The position numbers were made by a program, and so were the translations under genes. Positions 34,124 through 42,289 of a stretch of DNA of 57,232 nucleotides are shown here, one piece after another. The notes beneath the pieces were generated by a model. It ran no database searches, had not been told where the DNA came from, and worked only from the letters and a program-made list of their open reading frames with translations. The stretch is from an uncultured Thermomicrobia bacterium. Its GTDB lineage: Bacteria; Chloroflexota; Chloroflexia; Thermomicrobiales; JALYUS01. Location: assembly GCA_937968015.1 (NCBI GenBank), contig CALBSO010000124.1, forward strand, positions 1 to 57,232, written 5' to 3'. Numbering within the stretch: the stretch's first letter is position 1; every line of letters starts with the position of its first letter.

Positions 34124-34278
34124 AGGGACCGGAGTATAGCAGACGCCGTTCATCACTGGGCTGACTCACAGACGTGCGATCAGGGTGTATGCGTTTGTCA
34201 CGGCTCGTCATCCGAACTCCCGAGCGTGATACGATGCCCCGGTTGGGATTGCACGGGGCGAACAATAAGGGAGCGTGC

Positions 34279-35457
34279 ATGACGATTCTCGATGCAGTGT
34301 ATACCGACCGGCAGGCGCACTTTGTCGCTCTCGCGGATGACCTGGCGGCAACAATCGCGCCGCGCGCCGCCGCCTACGACCGCGACAACACCTTTCCATT
34401 CGAAGACTTCGCGGACTTGAAAAATGCGGGCTACCTCGCGCTGACGGTGCCGGAAGCGGACGGCGGCATGGGGGCCAACCTCGGCGAATTCGTCCGCGCG
34501 CAGGGGCGGCTCGCACTCGGCAATGGCGCGACGGCGCTTTCCAGCACGATGTCCCTCTCGACGATCGGGCGAGAGGCGCAGTTCCATGCCTGGCCGGAGA
34601 GAATTCGGGCGCGCGTCTTTACCGGAGCGGTGCGGGACGGCGCGACGGTCAATAGTGTCGCGACGGAACCGGAACTTGGCTCCCCGTCGCGCGGCGGGCG
34701 ACCGAATACGACCGCCAGGCAGGTTGAGGGCGGCTGGCTCATCAACGGCCGTAAGACGTGGAGCACGCTCAGCCCGATTCTCACCTTTTTCCTTGTCTTC
34801 GCGGCAATCGAAGGGAGCGACGAAACGGGCGACTTCCTCGCCATGCGGGGAGCGCGGGGATTGTCGGTCATTGAAACCTGGGACAGCCTCGGCATGCGCG
34901 CCACCGGCAGCCATGATGTGCTGCTGGAGGACGTTTTCGTGCCGGACGCCGATGTCGTCCGCGTCGGCGGGATGCGTAAGGGCGCGGACCCCGGCGCGAC
35001 CGACCATCGCGCGTGGGGCGCGCTGGCGGTGAGCGGCACCTATCTCGGCGTCGCGGAGGCGGCGCGCAATGTTGCCGTACGGTACGCGACTGACCGGGCG
35101 CCCACCAGCCTCGGCAAACCGATTGCCACCCTCCCGGCGATCCAGTCGAAGATCGGTACGATAGACATCGCCCTGCTCACTGCCCGCTCGCTCCTCTGGC
35201 CGGTGGCGGATGAGTGGGACGTATCTACCGGGCGTCGCCCCGGCTTCGCGGGGCGGGTCGCCGCCGCGAAAATGACCGCGACGAACACGGCCGTCCGCGT
35301 GGTGGACCGCGCGATGCGCGTTGTCGGCGGCGAGAGCCTGACGAAGGATTTGCCGCTCGAACGGTATTATCGCGATGTCCGCGCCGGGCTGCATAACCCG
35401 CCGATGGACGATGTAACGCTGACGATCGTCGGCAAGAGCGCGCTCGGGCAGGGGTAG
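34279..35457 (+). CDS. Acyl-CoA dehydrogenase family protein
   Basis: A 392-residue flavoenzyme with the three-domain acyl-CoA dehydrogenase fold. The N-terminal helical domain includes AGYLALTVPEADGGMGA. The beta domain is around VATEPELGSPSRGG and WLINGRKTWSTLSP. The C-terminal domain has VVDRAMRVVGGESLTKDLPLERYYRDVRAG, where the base and FAD-contacting residues normally lie. Substrate and chain length are undetermined. ATG 34279 follows AAGGGAG. The gene appears monocistronic. Confidence 0.9.
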   Translation: MTILDAVYTDRQAHFVALADDLAATIAPRAAAYDRDNTFPFEDFADLKNAGYLALTVPEADGGMGANLGEFVRAQGRLALGNGATALSSTMSLSTIGREAQFHAWPERIRARVFTGAVRDGATVNSVATEPELGSPSRGGRPNTTARQVEGGWLINGRKTWSTLSPILTFFLVFAAIEGSDETGDFLAMRGARGLSVIETWDSLGMRATGSHDVLLEDVFVPDADVVRVGGMRKGADPGATDHRAWGALAVSGTYLGVAEAARNVAVRYATDRAPTSLGKPIATLPAIQSKIGTIDIALLTARSLLWPVADEWDVSTGRRPGFAGRVAAAKMTATNTAVRVVDRAMRVVGGESLTKDLPLERYYRDVRAGLHNPPMDDVTLTIVGKSALGQG

Positions 35458-35623
35458 CCCGTCACACATTCACGCGCCGGCCCGTTTAAACCAGTGGTAA
35501 TGAGCGTTGCCTGTGAAGGACGGGGGCGACCGTCCGATGTTCACCCCGCCGTGCGAGATGCTCTGCTATACTGGCGGACGCCACGCACGCAAACGCTTGC
35601 TGCCGTGGTAACGAGGGGGGCGC

Positions 35624-36544
35624 ATGAAAGCCGACGCCGTGCATGTCCGCGCGACGGACAACGTGCAACCGGCACGCCGGAGCGAAACAGCACTGCCGCC
35701 GCAGAGCGTGCGAGCCGCGACGCACAGCGCCCGTGCGACACGCCTGCCGGTGCGGGCGATGCTCCTCCCCCGTAAACATCGCTCGACCCTCGCCGCGCTC
35801 GCCGCCTTTTACCGCGAAACACGCACGCTGGGTACGCCGACGGCGGCGCACGTCGCACGCCTCGACGCGTGGGAGGCCGACATTGATCGCGTCTGGGATG
35901 GCACGGCGGCCTACCACCCGGTGCTCTCGCCGCTCGCCGCTCATCACCTCCCGCGCGAACCGCTCCTTGCGCTCATCGCGGCGCAACGGGAACGTCAGCG
36001 CACCGTTGGATACGAGACCTATGACGACCTCCTCGCATTCTGCACGCTCGCGACAAACCCGATCGGCCAACTCGTCCTGGCGATTCTCGGTTACACAGAC
36101 GAGGAGCGCATCGAGCATAGCGATGCCATCTGTACCGCCGTGCAACTGACCGCCTTCTGGCGCGATGTCGCGCGCGATTACACCCGCGGTCGCATCTACG
36201 TGCCGCGGGAGGATATGCACCTCTTCGGCGTCTCCGACGCCGATCTCGCGCGGGCCATCGCGCGCCGCCGTGCGGACACGAATATCCGCGCCATGATTGC
36301 CTTTGAGATCGAACGCGTTCTCGAACTGCTCCACCACGGCGCGCCGCTCGTTACCATGCTGCGGGGGCGGGTGCGTCTCGATTGCGCGCTCGTGATTTCC
36401 GACGCCCGTGCGATGCTCGCCGCCATCGTCCGGCAGGGCTACGATCCCTTCGTCGCCCGCCCGCAACTCTCGCGCACGGCCCGTGCAGGCAAACTGTTCG
36501 GGGCGGTGCGCTCCATCAGCGAAGAGACCTTGAACAGCCGATAA
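35624..36544 (+). CDS. Squalene/phytoene synthase-like protein (HpnC-like) lacking the first Asp motif
   Basis: A 306-residue member of the trans-prenyl head-to-head synthase fold. The second aspartate motif is present (FWRDVARDYTRGRIYVP, D181 and D185), as is the HpnC-like LLAFCTLATNPIGQLVL. At the place where HpnC enzymes have the first motif (FARxxDDIAD), this protein reads FYRETRTLGTPT (residues 62-73), with no Asp. An N-terminal extension of about 45 residues is low in hydrophobicity. It may have changed function or need a partner. The isoprenoid gene fni lies 1 kb downstream on the same strand. Confidence 0.82.
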   Translation: MKADAVHVRATDNVQPARRSETALPPQSVRAATHSARATRLPVRAMLLPRKHRSTLAALAAFYRETRTLGTPTAAHVARLDAWEADIDRVWDGTAAYHPVLSPLAAHHLPREPLLALIAAQRERQRTVGYETYDDLLAFCTLATNPIGQLVLAILGYTDEERIEHSDAICTAVQLTAFWRDVARDYTRGRIYVPREDMHLFGVSDADLARAIARRRADTNIRAMIAFEIERVLELLHHGAPLVTMLRGRVRLDCALVISDARAMLAAIVRQGYDPFVARPQLSRTARAGKLFGAVRSISEETLNSR

Positions 36545-36591
36545 CGATCATTTCCTCAGGATAATCGGAGATGGCGGCTTCCTATCGTTGA

Positions 36592-37518
36592 TCACCATCT
36601 CTTCTCATAGGCGTGTTCGCAATCCACGACGCCGAACCCGGCGGACTCGTACAACGCTCGCGCCGCGTCGTTCCCGCCAGTGCAGCAAACAAATGCGGTG
36701 CGCGCCCCTGCCGCCCGCAAACGCTGAAGCCCTTCAGCGATCATCGCTCTCCCGAATCCGCGCCGACGATACGCCGCGCGTGTGCCAACCGGCTCGAAGA
36801 GCCCGGTTTGGTTGATCGGATCGAGCCAGCAGATACTGTATGAGACGACTACTCCGTCCGGCGCCACGGCAATCAGGTCAAGATCAGGCCGAAAGCCGAC
36901 CACCGCACGCATCCGCCGATAGGACTCCGCCGTCATGGCTGAGTCGGGTCGGACCGCATGATGCACGGCGATTCCCGCAGCGATTTCGTCTTCTCCGCCG
37001 AGGGGCCGGATGATTGCTCCCCTCGGCGGAGCGGCGCCAGCGATCGGCTCCGCCAGCGAGCGTTCCAGGCGCAGCATCTCATGATCTCCCGTACACCTGA
37101 AATCGTGGCGCATGAGCAGCGCGATGCGCGACCCATCCGCATCGCGCGCATACGTCCGCACAGCGTGCGCCGTTCCGTCCGCGCCCGATACGGCCCAGTG
37201 ATCGCTCGCCCAAATCAGCATCGCTTCGACGAGGGCCGGGTCATGGTCCTGGGTGGGATGCGTCTGCAAAACGAACGATCCCGGCCCATCGCGCCATGCA
37301 AACCCTCCCAGTTTGCCCTCTTTCCCATGCCACAGATGGACATGAGCGGTCGGATCGAAAATTGGACCAAGGAACATCTGCCACAAGACATCGCCAACGT
37401 GCCAGTATGGCGTGCCAGCCCGATCGGCATTTGCCGCTGTCACAAGATCGAGCAGCGATGGAAGATCATCGCCCCGATAGGCGCGTGGCTGGTAGTACGG
37501 ATCAGACGTGTTTTCCAT
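36592..37518 (-). CDS. GNAT family N-acetyltransferase (possible tandem domain)
   Basis: 308 residues, twice the length of a single GNAT. The C-terminal half has the full acetyl-CoA motif AYRRRGFGRAMIAEGL and ARALYESAGF; the N-terminal half looks like a second, degenerate GNAT unit. The open frame extends to 38241 across fni, but ATG 37518 follows AGGGG and is the natural start. The substrate is unknown. Its 3' end is convergent with the HpnC-like gene. Confidence 0.83.
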   Translation of the reverse strand: MENTSDPYYQPRAYRGDDLPSLLDLVTAANADRAGTPYWHVGDVLWQMFLGPIFDPTAHVHLWHGKEGKLGGFAWRDGPGSFVLQTHPTQDHDPALVEAMLIWASDHWAVSGADGTAHAVRTYARDADGSRIALLMRHDFRCTGDHEMLRLERSLAEPIAGAAPPRGAIIRPLGGEDEIAAGIAVHHAVRPDSAMTAESYRRMRAVVGFRPDLDLIAVAPDGVVVSYSICWLDPINQTGLFEPVGTRAAYRRRGFGRAMIAEGLQRLRAAGARTAFVCCTGGNDAARALYESAGFGVVDCEHAYEKRW

Positions 37519-37611
37519 CGCTTGCCCCTGGTCAGCACACGCGGCTTGCGGTATCCCGCCCGCACCGTTATTCTCCCTTCGTTCGCAACGCCACACAAGA
37601 ATGGATGACGA

Positions 37612-38670
37612 ATGCCCCCCGATACCTCGGACACACCGACAACCGAGCGCCGCAAGGCCGAGCATCTTCGCATCACGCTGGATGAGGATGTCGCCTCCGG
37701 CCTGACGAATGGCTTTGAGCGGTATCGTTTCGTGCATCAAGCGCTGCCGGAGTGCGACCTTGACACGATTGATACCCATCAGACGTTCCTCGGCAAGAGA
37801 CTGCGCCTGCCATTGCTTGTCTCCTCCATGACGGGCGGGACAGACGAGGCGACCGCGATTAATCAGCGACTCGCGGCGGCGGCCCAGGCGGCGGGGATCG
37901 CTCTCGGCGTCGGCTCGCAGCGGAGCGCGGTCGAGCAACCGGCGCTCGCCGCGACCTTCCATGTGCGCGATGCCGCGCCGGACATCCTGCTCTTCGCGAA
38001 CATCGGCGCGGTGCAATTGAACCGCGGCTACGGCGTGGATCACTGCCGCCGCGCCGTCGAAATGATCGGTGCGGACGCCCTCATTCTGCATCTGAACGCG
38101 CTCCAGGAGGCGCTCCAACCGGAGGGTGACCACCAGTGGCATGGCCTCCTTGGGCGGATCGAAGCCGTCTGTCGCTCGGTCGGCGCGCCGGTGGTCGTCA
38201 AGGAGGTCGGCTGGGGTATCGCGCCGAATATCGCCCGCCAACTCGCGGACGCGGGCATCGCGGCGATTGATGTCGCGGGAGCGGGCGGCACTTCATGGAG
38301 CCAGGTGGAGATGCACCGCGCGCGGAACCCAATGACCGCGCGCGTGGCGGCGCACTTCGCGGATTGGGGCATCCCAACGGCGGAATGCATCGCCGCCGTT
38401 TCCGCATCGCTCCCAACGATGCCGCTGATCGCCAGCGGCGGCCTCCGGAACGGCGTGGAGGTTGCAAAGGCAATTGCGCTCGGCGCGCACCTCTGCGGGC
38501 TTGCGCTCCCCTTCCTCAAAGCGGCTGTCATCTCCACCGAGGCAGTCTCAGAAGCCATCGAAGAACTGGCAACCACGCTCCGGGTGGCGATGTTCGCGAC
38601 CGGGACGACCGACCTCGCCATGCTCCATGGGACACCCCGACTGATCCGACGGGATCGCCCCGTGGCGTAG
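37612..38670 (+). CDS. fni: Isopentenyl-diphosphate delta-isomerase, type 2
   Basis: A 352-residue FMN- and NADPH-dependent TIM-barrel isomerase converting IPP to DMAPP. Motifs in order: RRKAEHLRI near the N-terminus, LVSSMTGGT, LGVGSQR, FANIGAVQL, LNALQEALQPEGD, VVKEVGWGI, GAGGTSW and LIASGGLRNGVE. It should supply prenyl precursors; the HpnC-like gene upstream is a possible user of the pathway. Confidence 0.94.
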   Translation: MPPDTSDTPTTERRKAEHLRITLDEDVASGLTNGFERYRFVHQALPECDLDTIDTHQTFLGKRLRLPLLVSSMTGGTDEATAINQRLAAAAQAAGIALGVGSQRSAVEQPALAATFHVRDAAPDILLFANIGAVQLNRGYGVDHCRRAVEMIGADALILHLNALQEALQPEGDHQWHGLLGRIEAVCRSVGAPVVVKEVGWGIAPNIARQLADAGIAAIDVAGAGGTSWSQVEMHRARNPMTARVAAHFADWGIPTAECIAAVSASLPTMPLIASGGLRNGVEVAKAIALGAHLCGLALPFLKAAVISTEAVSEAIEELATTLRVAMFATGTTDLAMLHGTPRLIRRDRPVA

Positions 38671-38688
38671 GCTTCAGCCTGCGGTCAC
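38662..38688. repeat. REP-like imperfect palindrome
   Basis: An imperfect palindrome centred on AGGCTTCAGCCT, with GTGG/TCAC ends, covering the fni stop codon. Its core resembles the element at 41002. Confidence 0.4.
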
Positions 38689-38730
38689 TCGCGCAGGCCG
38701 AATCTGCCTAACAGAACCCAGCCACCATAC

Positions 38731-39021
38731 TCATCGCTGCGCGAATGCTTCCTCGATTTTGTCCGCGAGGTCCACATCGCGCTTCGTGATCGTCCCGGCG
38801 TCGTGGGAACTGCAGGTAATCTCCACCTTGTTCCAGCCGCGGAGCGTGATGTCCGGGTGGTGCCAGACTGCCTCGGCGATCACGCCGACCACGACGACGA
38901 AACCGAGCGCATGGGTGAAGTCACTCAGTTCATACGTCTTCGTGATGGTGGTATCCTTCCGCTCCCAACCCGCAAGTTTCGCCAATCGCGCGGTGATCTC
39001 GCCGTCATTGAGTTTGTCCAT
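38731..39021 (-). CDS. 4a-hydroxytetrahydrobiopterin dehydratase (PCD/DCoH)
   Basis: A 96-residue single-domain pterin-4a-carbinolamine dehydratase. The active-site signature is AEAVWHHPDITLRGWNKVEI, with the adjacent histidines and the conserved Trp. It regenerates quinonoid dihydropterin after aromatic hydroxylases, but no such hydroxylase is in the window. It follows the RidA-like gene on the minus strand after 47 nt. Confidence 0.92.
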   Translation of the reverse strand: MDKLNDGEITARLAKLAGWERKDTTITKTYELSDFTHALGFVVVVGVIAEAVWHHPDITLRGWNKVEITCSSHDAGTITKRDVDLADKIEEAFAQR

Positions 39022-39068
39022 CTGTCGCCTCGCTCTCGATCGCCCTAGCCGCCGCTGGGCAGAGTTTC

Positions 39069-39470
39069 CTACCCGGTGGTCTCGCCCGCAAGCGCGGTGC
39101 AGGCCATCACCAGTTTCGTGTTCGGGTTCTCAAAGCCGAGTTTGACCGTTGCACGGGCAGGTCGTTTGTCTTCTGGGAAATGCTTGACGTACTCGGCGTT
39201 CATGCGCGCGTACTCCGCCGGGTCGGCCAGCCCCACCTGAATCCAGACGACACGATCGAGCGATGATCCGGCCGCTTCGAGGATTTTACGCACGTTCTCA
39301 ATCGTGCCGCGCGTCTGCTCCTCGATTGTGCCGCCACTCGCGCCGCTCGTCTGGTTCGCGCCCCCCACGCCCGACACCCAGACGAACCCATTCGCGACGA
39401 CCGCCCGACTGAACGGTAAATCCCCCCGCCCACCCGGAATGTTCTTGATGTGCCGAATCTCATCCGCCAT
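39069..39470 (-). CDS. RidA family protein (second copy)
   Basis: A 133-residue YjgF-fold protein. VWVSGVGGANQ, TRGTIENVRKILEAAGSSLDRVV and RPARATVKL (conserved Arg) identify the family. It is more divergent than the RidA at 1870: the AIGPYSQ motif is replaced by GGRGDLPFSRAVV. It therefore probably belongs to one of the Rid subfamilies without confirmed deaminase activity. Confidence 0.88.
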   Translation of the reverse strand: MADEIRHIKNIPGGRGDLPFSRAVVANGFVWVSGVGGANQTSGASGGTIEEQTRGTIENVRKILEAAGSSLDRVVWIQVGLADPAEYARMNAEYVKHFPEDKRPARATVKLGFENPNTKLVMACTALAGETTG

Positions 39471-39508
39471 CCCAACCTCCTTCAGGCTGACAAACCGATC
39501 GAACTACC

Positions 39509-39598
39509 GAGACACAGAGGGCACAAGGAATACAGAGGAATGATCACTACATGCTGTTTATCAATCTTTCGCTCGTTAACGTTCCTCCTCTGTGTCTC
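39509..39598. repeat. Inverted repeat with GAGACACAGAGG arms
   Basis: GAGACACAGAGG at 39509-39520 and its exact complement at 39587-39598 flank 66 nt. Further ACAGAGGAA-like copies lie inside the left side. It occupies most of the gap between the RidA-like and MFS genes. Confidence 0.65.
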
Positions 39599-39612
39599 TG
39601 TGGTCAACATGT

Positions 39613-40899
39613 TCAGCCCGCCGCGACGGGTTCGGGGTGCGGGATGTTGCGCTCCTGGGAGGCCTGCATCGCGGCGGCCTGCCGCTCGACCTCCGCACGG
39701 CGCGGCACGAGCAGGCCAAAGAGCGCGGAGACGAAGATGAAGAGGGACATGAAGGCATAGACGGGCCGGACGCCGATGAGGTCAATGCCGACGCCCGCAA
39801 TCGAGGACGAGAGCGGATAGCCGCTCATCGAGATCGCACGGGCGGCAATATTCACCCGCCCTTGCAGATGGTCGGGAATCAGCCGCTGGCGCAGCGAGAT
39901 GACCGTGATAATCACCATCTCGACGCAGAACGCACGCAGCATGAGCAGGGCGAGCGCGGCGGGCAGGTTCGCTGCGAAGGCCATTGCGATCGTCAGCACG
40001 CCCGAGAGTGAGAAGCCGCCGATCATCATCGTGCGGATGCCGAGCCGCGCGCTGACACGGGTGACAAGAAAGGCGGAGACGATCCCGCCGATCCCCGACG
40101 CGGCATAGAGCAGCCCGACCAGCCCCTTGCGAATGCCCAGTCCTTCCAACGCGTAGACGGGCAAGAGGCCATAGATGCCGCCATCCGCGAGCGTGAAGAC
40201 GAACAGGACGCACGCGAGCGCCCGCACGGTGCGCTGCCGCCAGAGAAAGCGAAGCCCTTCGATGAGGTCGGCGCGGACGCCCTGCCCTTGCGCCGCTCCC
40301 AGATCGTGCCGTTGGAATGGGCGGCGGATCGAGGCAAGCGCGCAGAATGAGCAGGCGAAGGTCACGCACGCGACCATCAACGAGAACGCCTCGCCAATAT
40401 TCGTAATCAGGAGGCCCGCGACCGACGGCCCGATCAGCGCGCCGACGGAGACGGTAATTTGCAGGCGCGCGTTCGCCTCCACCAACTGATCGCGGCGGAC
40501 GAGCGCGGTCAGCGTACTGAGCGCGCAGGCGTCAAAGAGCACGGTAAAAAGTGGCGCGAGCGCCGCGACGATGTAGACATGGAGGATCGCGACGGTCCCA
40601 AATGCCGCCGCGACGGGGATGCTGCCATAGAGGACGGCCCGCGTCGCGTCACATGCCAGCATGATGACGCGCCGGTTCATCCGGTCCGCCGCGACGCCCG
40701 CCCACGGCGCGACGAGCGGATAGGCGAGCGTTTCAAAGGCGGCAACGAGACCCGTCTGCCACGCCGAATGCGTCCGACTGAAGACGAGGAGCGGCACGGC
40801 GATCAGGATCGTGAAGTAGCCATAGACCGTCGCCGCCTGCGACGCCCAGAGTTTGCGAAAATCCACATTGCGCAGGAGCGGAGGCCCGGCGAACGACAC
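39613..40899 (-). CDS. MFS transporter (EntS-like, MFS_3 type)
   Basis: About 428 residues with 12 predicted helices. The loop 2-3 signature is GVAADRMNRRVIM and the central loop carries LRFLWRQRTVRALA, as in enterobactin-exporter-like MFS_3 proteins. The GTG at 40899 is preferred because AAGGGA lies 9 nt upstream and it begins near the conserved RNVDFRKLW segment; the frame extends to 40959. The substrate is unknown. Confidence 0.87.
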   Translation of the reverse strand: MSFAGPPLLRNVDFRKLWASQAATVYGYFTILIAVPLLVFSRTHSAWQTGLVAAFETLAYPLVAPWAGVAADRMNRRVIMLACDATRAVLYGSIPVAAAFGTVAILHVYIVAALAPLFTVLFDACALSTLTALVRRDQLVEANARLQITVSVGALIGPSVAGLLITNIGEAFSLMVACVTFACSFCALASIRRPFQRHDLGAAQGQGVRADLIEGLRFLWRQRTVRALACVLFVFTLADGGIYGLLPVYALEGLGIRKGLVGLLYAASGIGGIVSAFLVTRVSARLGIRTMMIGGFSLSGVLTIAMAFAANLPAALALLMLRAFCVEMVIITVISLRQRLIPDHLQGRVNIAARAISMSGYPLSSSIAGVGIDLIGVRPVYAFMSLFIFVSALFGLLVPRRAEVERQAAAMQASQERNIPHPEPVAAG

Positions 40900-41001
40900 G
40901 GTGTTGAGTCCCTTCCCGATGGTGCGATCCCGCCGTCGGGATGAGCATAGCGGCGGCATTAGAAGGATTCAAGGTATCGCACACGACAACGAACCAGGAA
41001 C

Positions 41002-41055
41002 GGTGGTGGGCGGCTTCAGCCTCACCGTCGCTGTGGCAGGATGAAGCCGCCACCA
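41002..41055. repeat. REP-like palindrome upstream of selD
   Basis: GGTGGTGGGCGGCTTCA and TGAAGCCGCCACCAC form a stem with one bulged base around about 24 nt; an inner palindrome with core GGCTTCAGCC overlaps it. It lies in the gap between the divergent MFS and selD genes. Confidence 0.55.
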
Positions 41056-41196
41056 CTGGAAAAACAGCGTTCCGCCCGATTCGGATTTCCCGGCCACTTC
41101 GCCGTACATGCGAGGAATAATCGTCCGCGCACCGCGCTTCTGATAGAGTGACGCCGACGACCGATGGATGCATGACGACGCGGGAAGGAGGAGCCA

Positions 41197-42237
41197 ATGC
41201 ATACGCGGGATGAAATCCGCCTGACGACGCTTGCCGCCTGCGCGGGCTGAGCGTCCAAACTCGGGCCAGGGGACCTGGCTCTTGTCCTCGCGCCGCTTGC
41301 AGCGATGAGCGCCCCACCGGAACTGATCGTCGGCCTCCACACGAGTGACGACGCGGCGATCTACCGGCTGACGGACGATCTCGCCGTCGTGCAGACGGTG
41401 GACTTTTTCGCGCCCGTCGTGGACGACGCATACGACTACGGCGCGATTGCCGCCGCGAACGCGATGAGCGACATCTATGCGATGGGCGGCGAGGTCCGCT
41501 TCGCGCTCAATGTCGCGGCGTGGCCGGAAGATCTCAGCGCGGACCTGCTGGCGCGCGTCTTTCAAGGTGGCACGGACATGATGGCCTCGGTCGGCGCGGT
41601 GATCGCGGGCGGTCACACGATCCGTGATGCCGAGCCGAAATACGGCCTGAGCGTGACGGGCGTCATCCATCCCGACCGGATTATCACGAAGGCAGCGGCC
41701 AAGCCCGGCGATCTGCTCGTCCTCACCAAACCGCTCGGCACCGGCACGATCACGACGGCGGCGAAAAACCTCGTGGCCGATCCCGCGCACCTCGCGGCGG
41801 CCATCACCAGCATGAAGCGACTGAACGATGTCGCGTCCCGTCTCGCCGTCGCGGCGGGCGTCCGTGCAGGCACGGACATCACCGGCTTTGGCCTGCTCGG
41901 TCATGCCGATGAGATCGCGACAAAGAGCGGTGTCGCAATCACCTTCGCTGCCGCCGCGCTCCCGTGGCTGGATGGCGCACGGGAGTACGCGAGGCAAGAG
42001 GTTCGCACCGGTGGCAGCGCCCGCAACCGCGACTATTTCGCCGCGCACGTCACGTTCGCGGATTCCGTAGACGACGTAATGCAGCAGATGCTCTGGGAAT
42101 CGGAAACATCCGGCGGATTGTTGCTCTGCCTCGCGCCGGAGGCCGTGAATCGTTTTCTCGCGGCATGTCAGGCGGAGGGGCAGGCGGCATGGCGGGTCGG
42201 TGAAGTCACCACGGGCGCCGGTATCACGGTTCGATAA
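41197..42237 (+). CDS. selD: Selenide, water dikinase, predicted selenoprotein (Sec18)
   Basis: A 346-residue enzyme making selenophosphate from selenide and ATP. Translation starts at ATG 41197 after AAGGAGG and continues through TGA at 41248-41250, read as Sec18. The context LAACAG-U-ASKLGPGDLAL aligns with the SelD active site, with Lys21 at the essential lysine position. The ATP-binding core follows (DDAAIYRL, VDFFAPVVDDAYDYGAIAAAN, GGHTIRDAEPKYG, TGFGLLGHADE, ETSGGLLL). A start at 41305 would lose the whole catalytic loop. Full length fits the family. selA, selB and tRNA-Sec are not in the window. Confidence 0.93.
41263..41281 (+). promoter_or_regulatory. Bacterial SECIS-like hairpin behind the Sec codon
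   Basis: GGGCCAG pairs with CTGGCTC (7 bp, one G-U) around loop GGGAC, starting 12 nt after the TGA. The apical G residues and the distance, about 20 nt from codon to loop, fit bacterial SECIS elements bound by SelB. The same bases encode conserved SelD residues, so the fold must be weighed against codon constraint. Confidence 0.7.
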
Positions 42238-42257
42238 GGGAGATGTGACCGACAGTG

Positions 42258-42289
42258 ATTCGTGTCCGGCTTTCCAACCGGGCACGAAT
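42258..42289. terminator. Bidirectional terminator between selD and the histidine kinase
   Basis: ATTCGTGTCCGG pairs with CCGGGCACGAAT (12 bp, one G-U) around an 8-nt loop. It lies 20 nt behind selD and touches the stop codon of the convergent kinase gene. Confidence 0.65.

Noticed and set aside
37519..38241. N-terminal extension of the minus-strand GNAT gene over fni
   Set aside because: The extension is antisense to a well-conserved isomerase, and a good start with a ribosome site exists at 37518.
41305..42237. selD starting at ATG 41305
   Set aside because: This start lacks the catalytic loop and has no ribosome site; the upstream frame through TGA has both.
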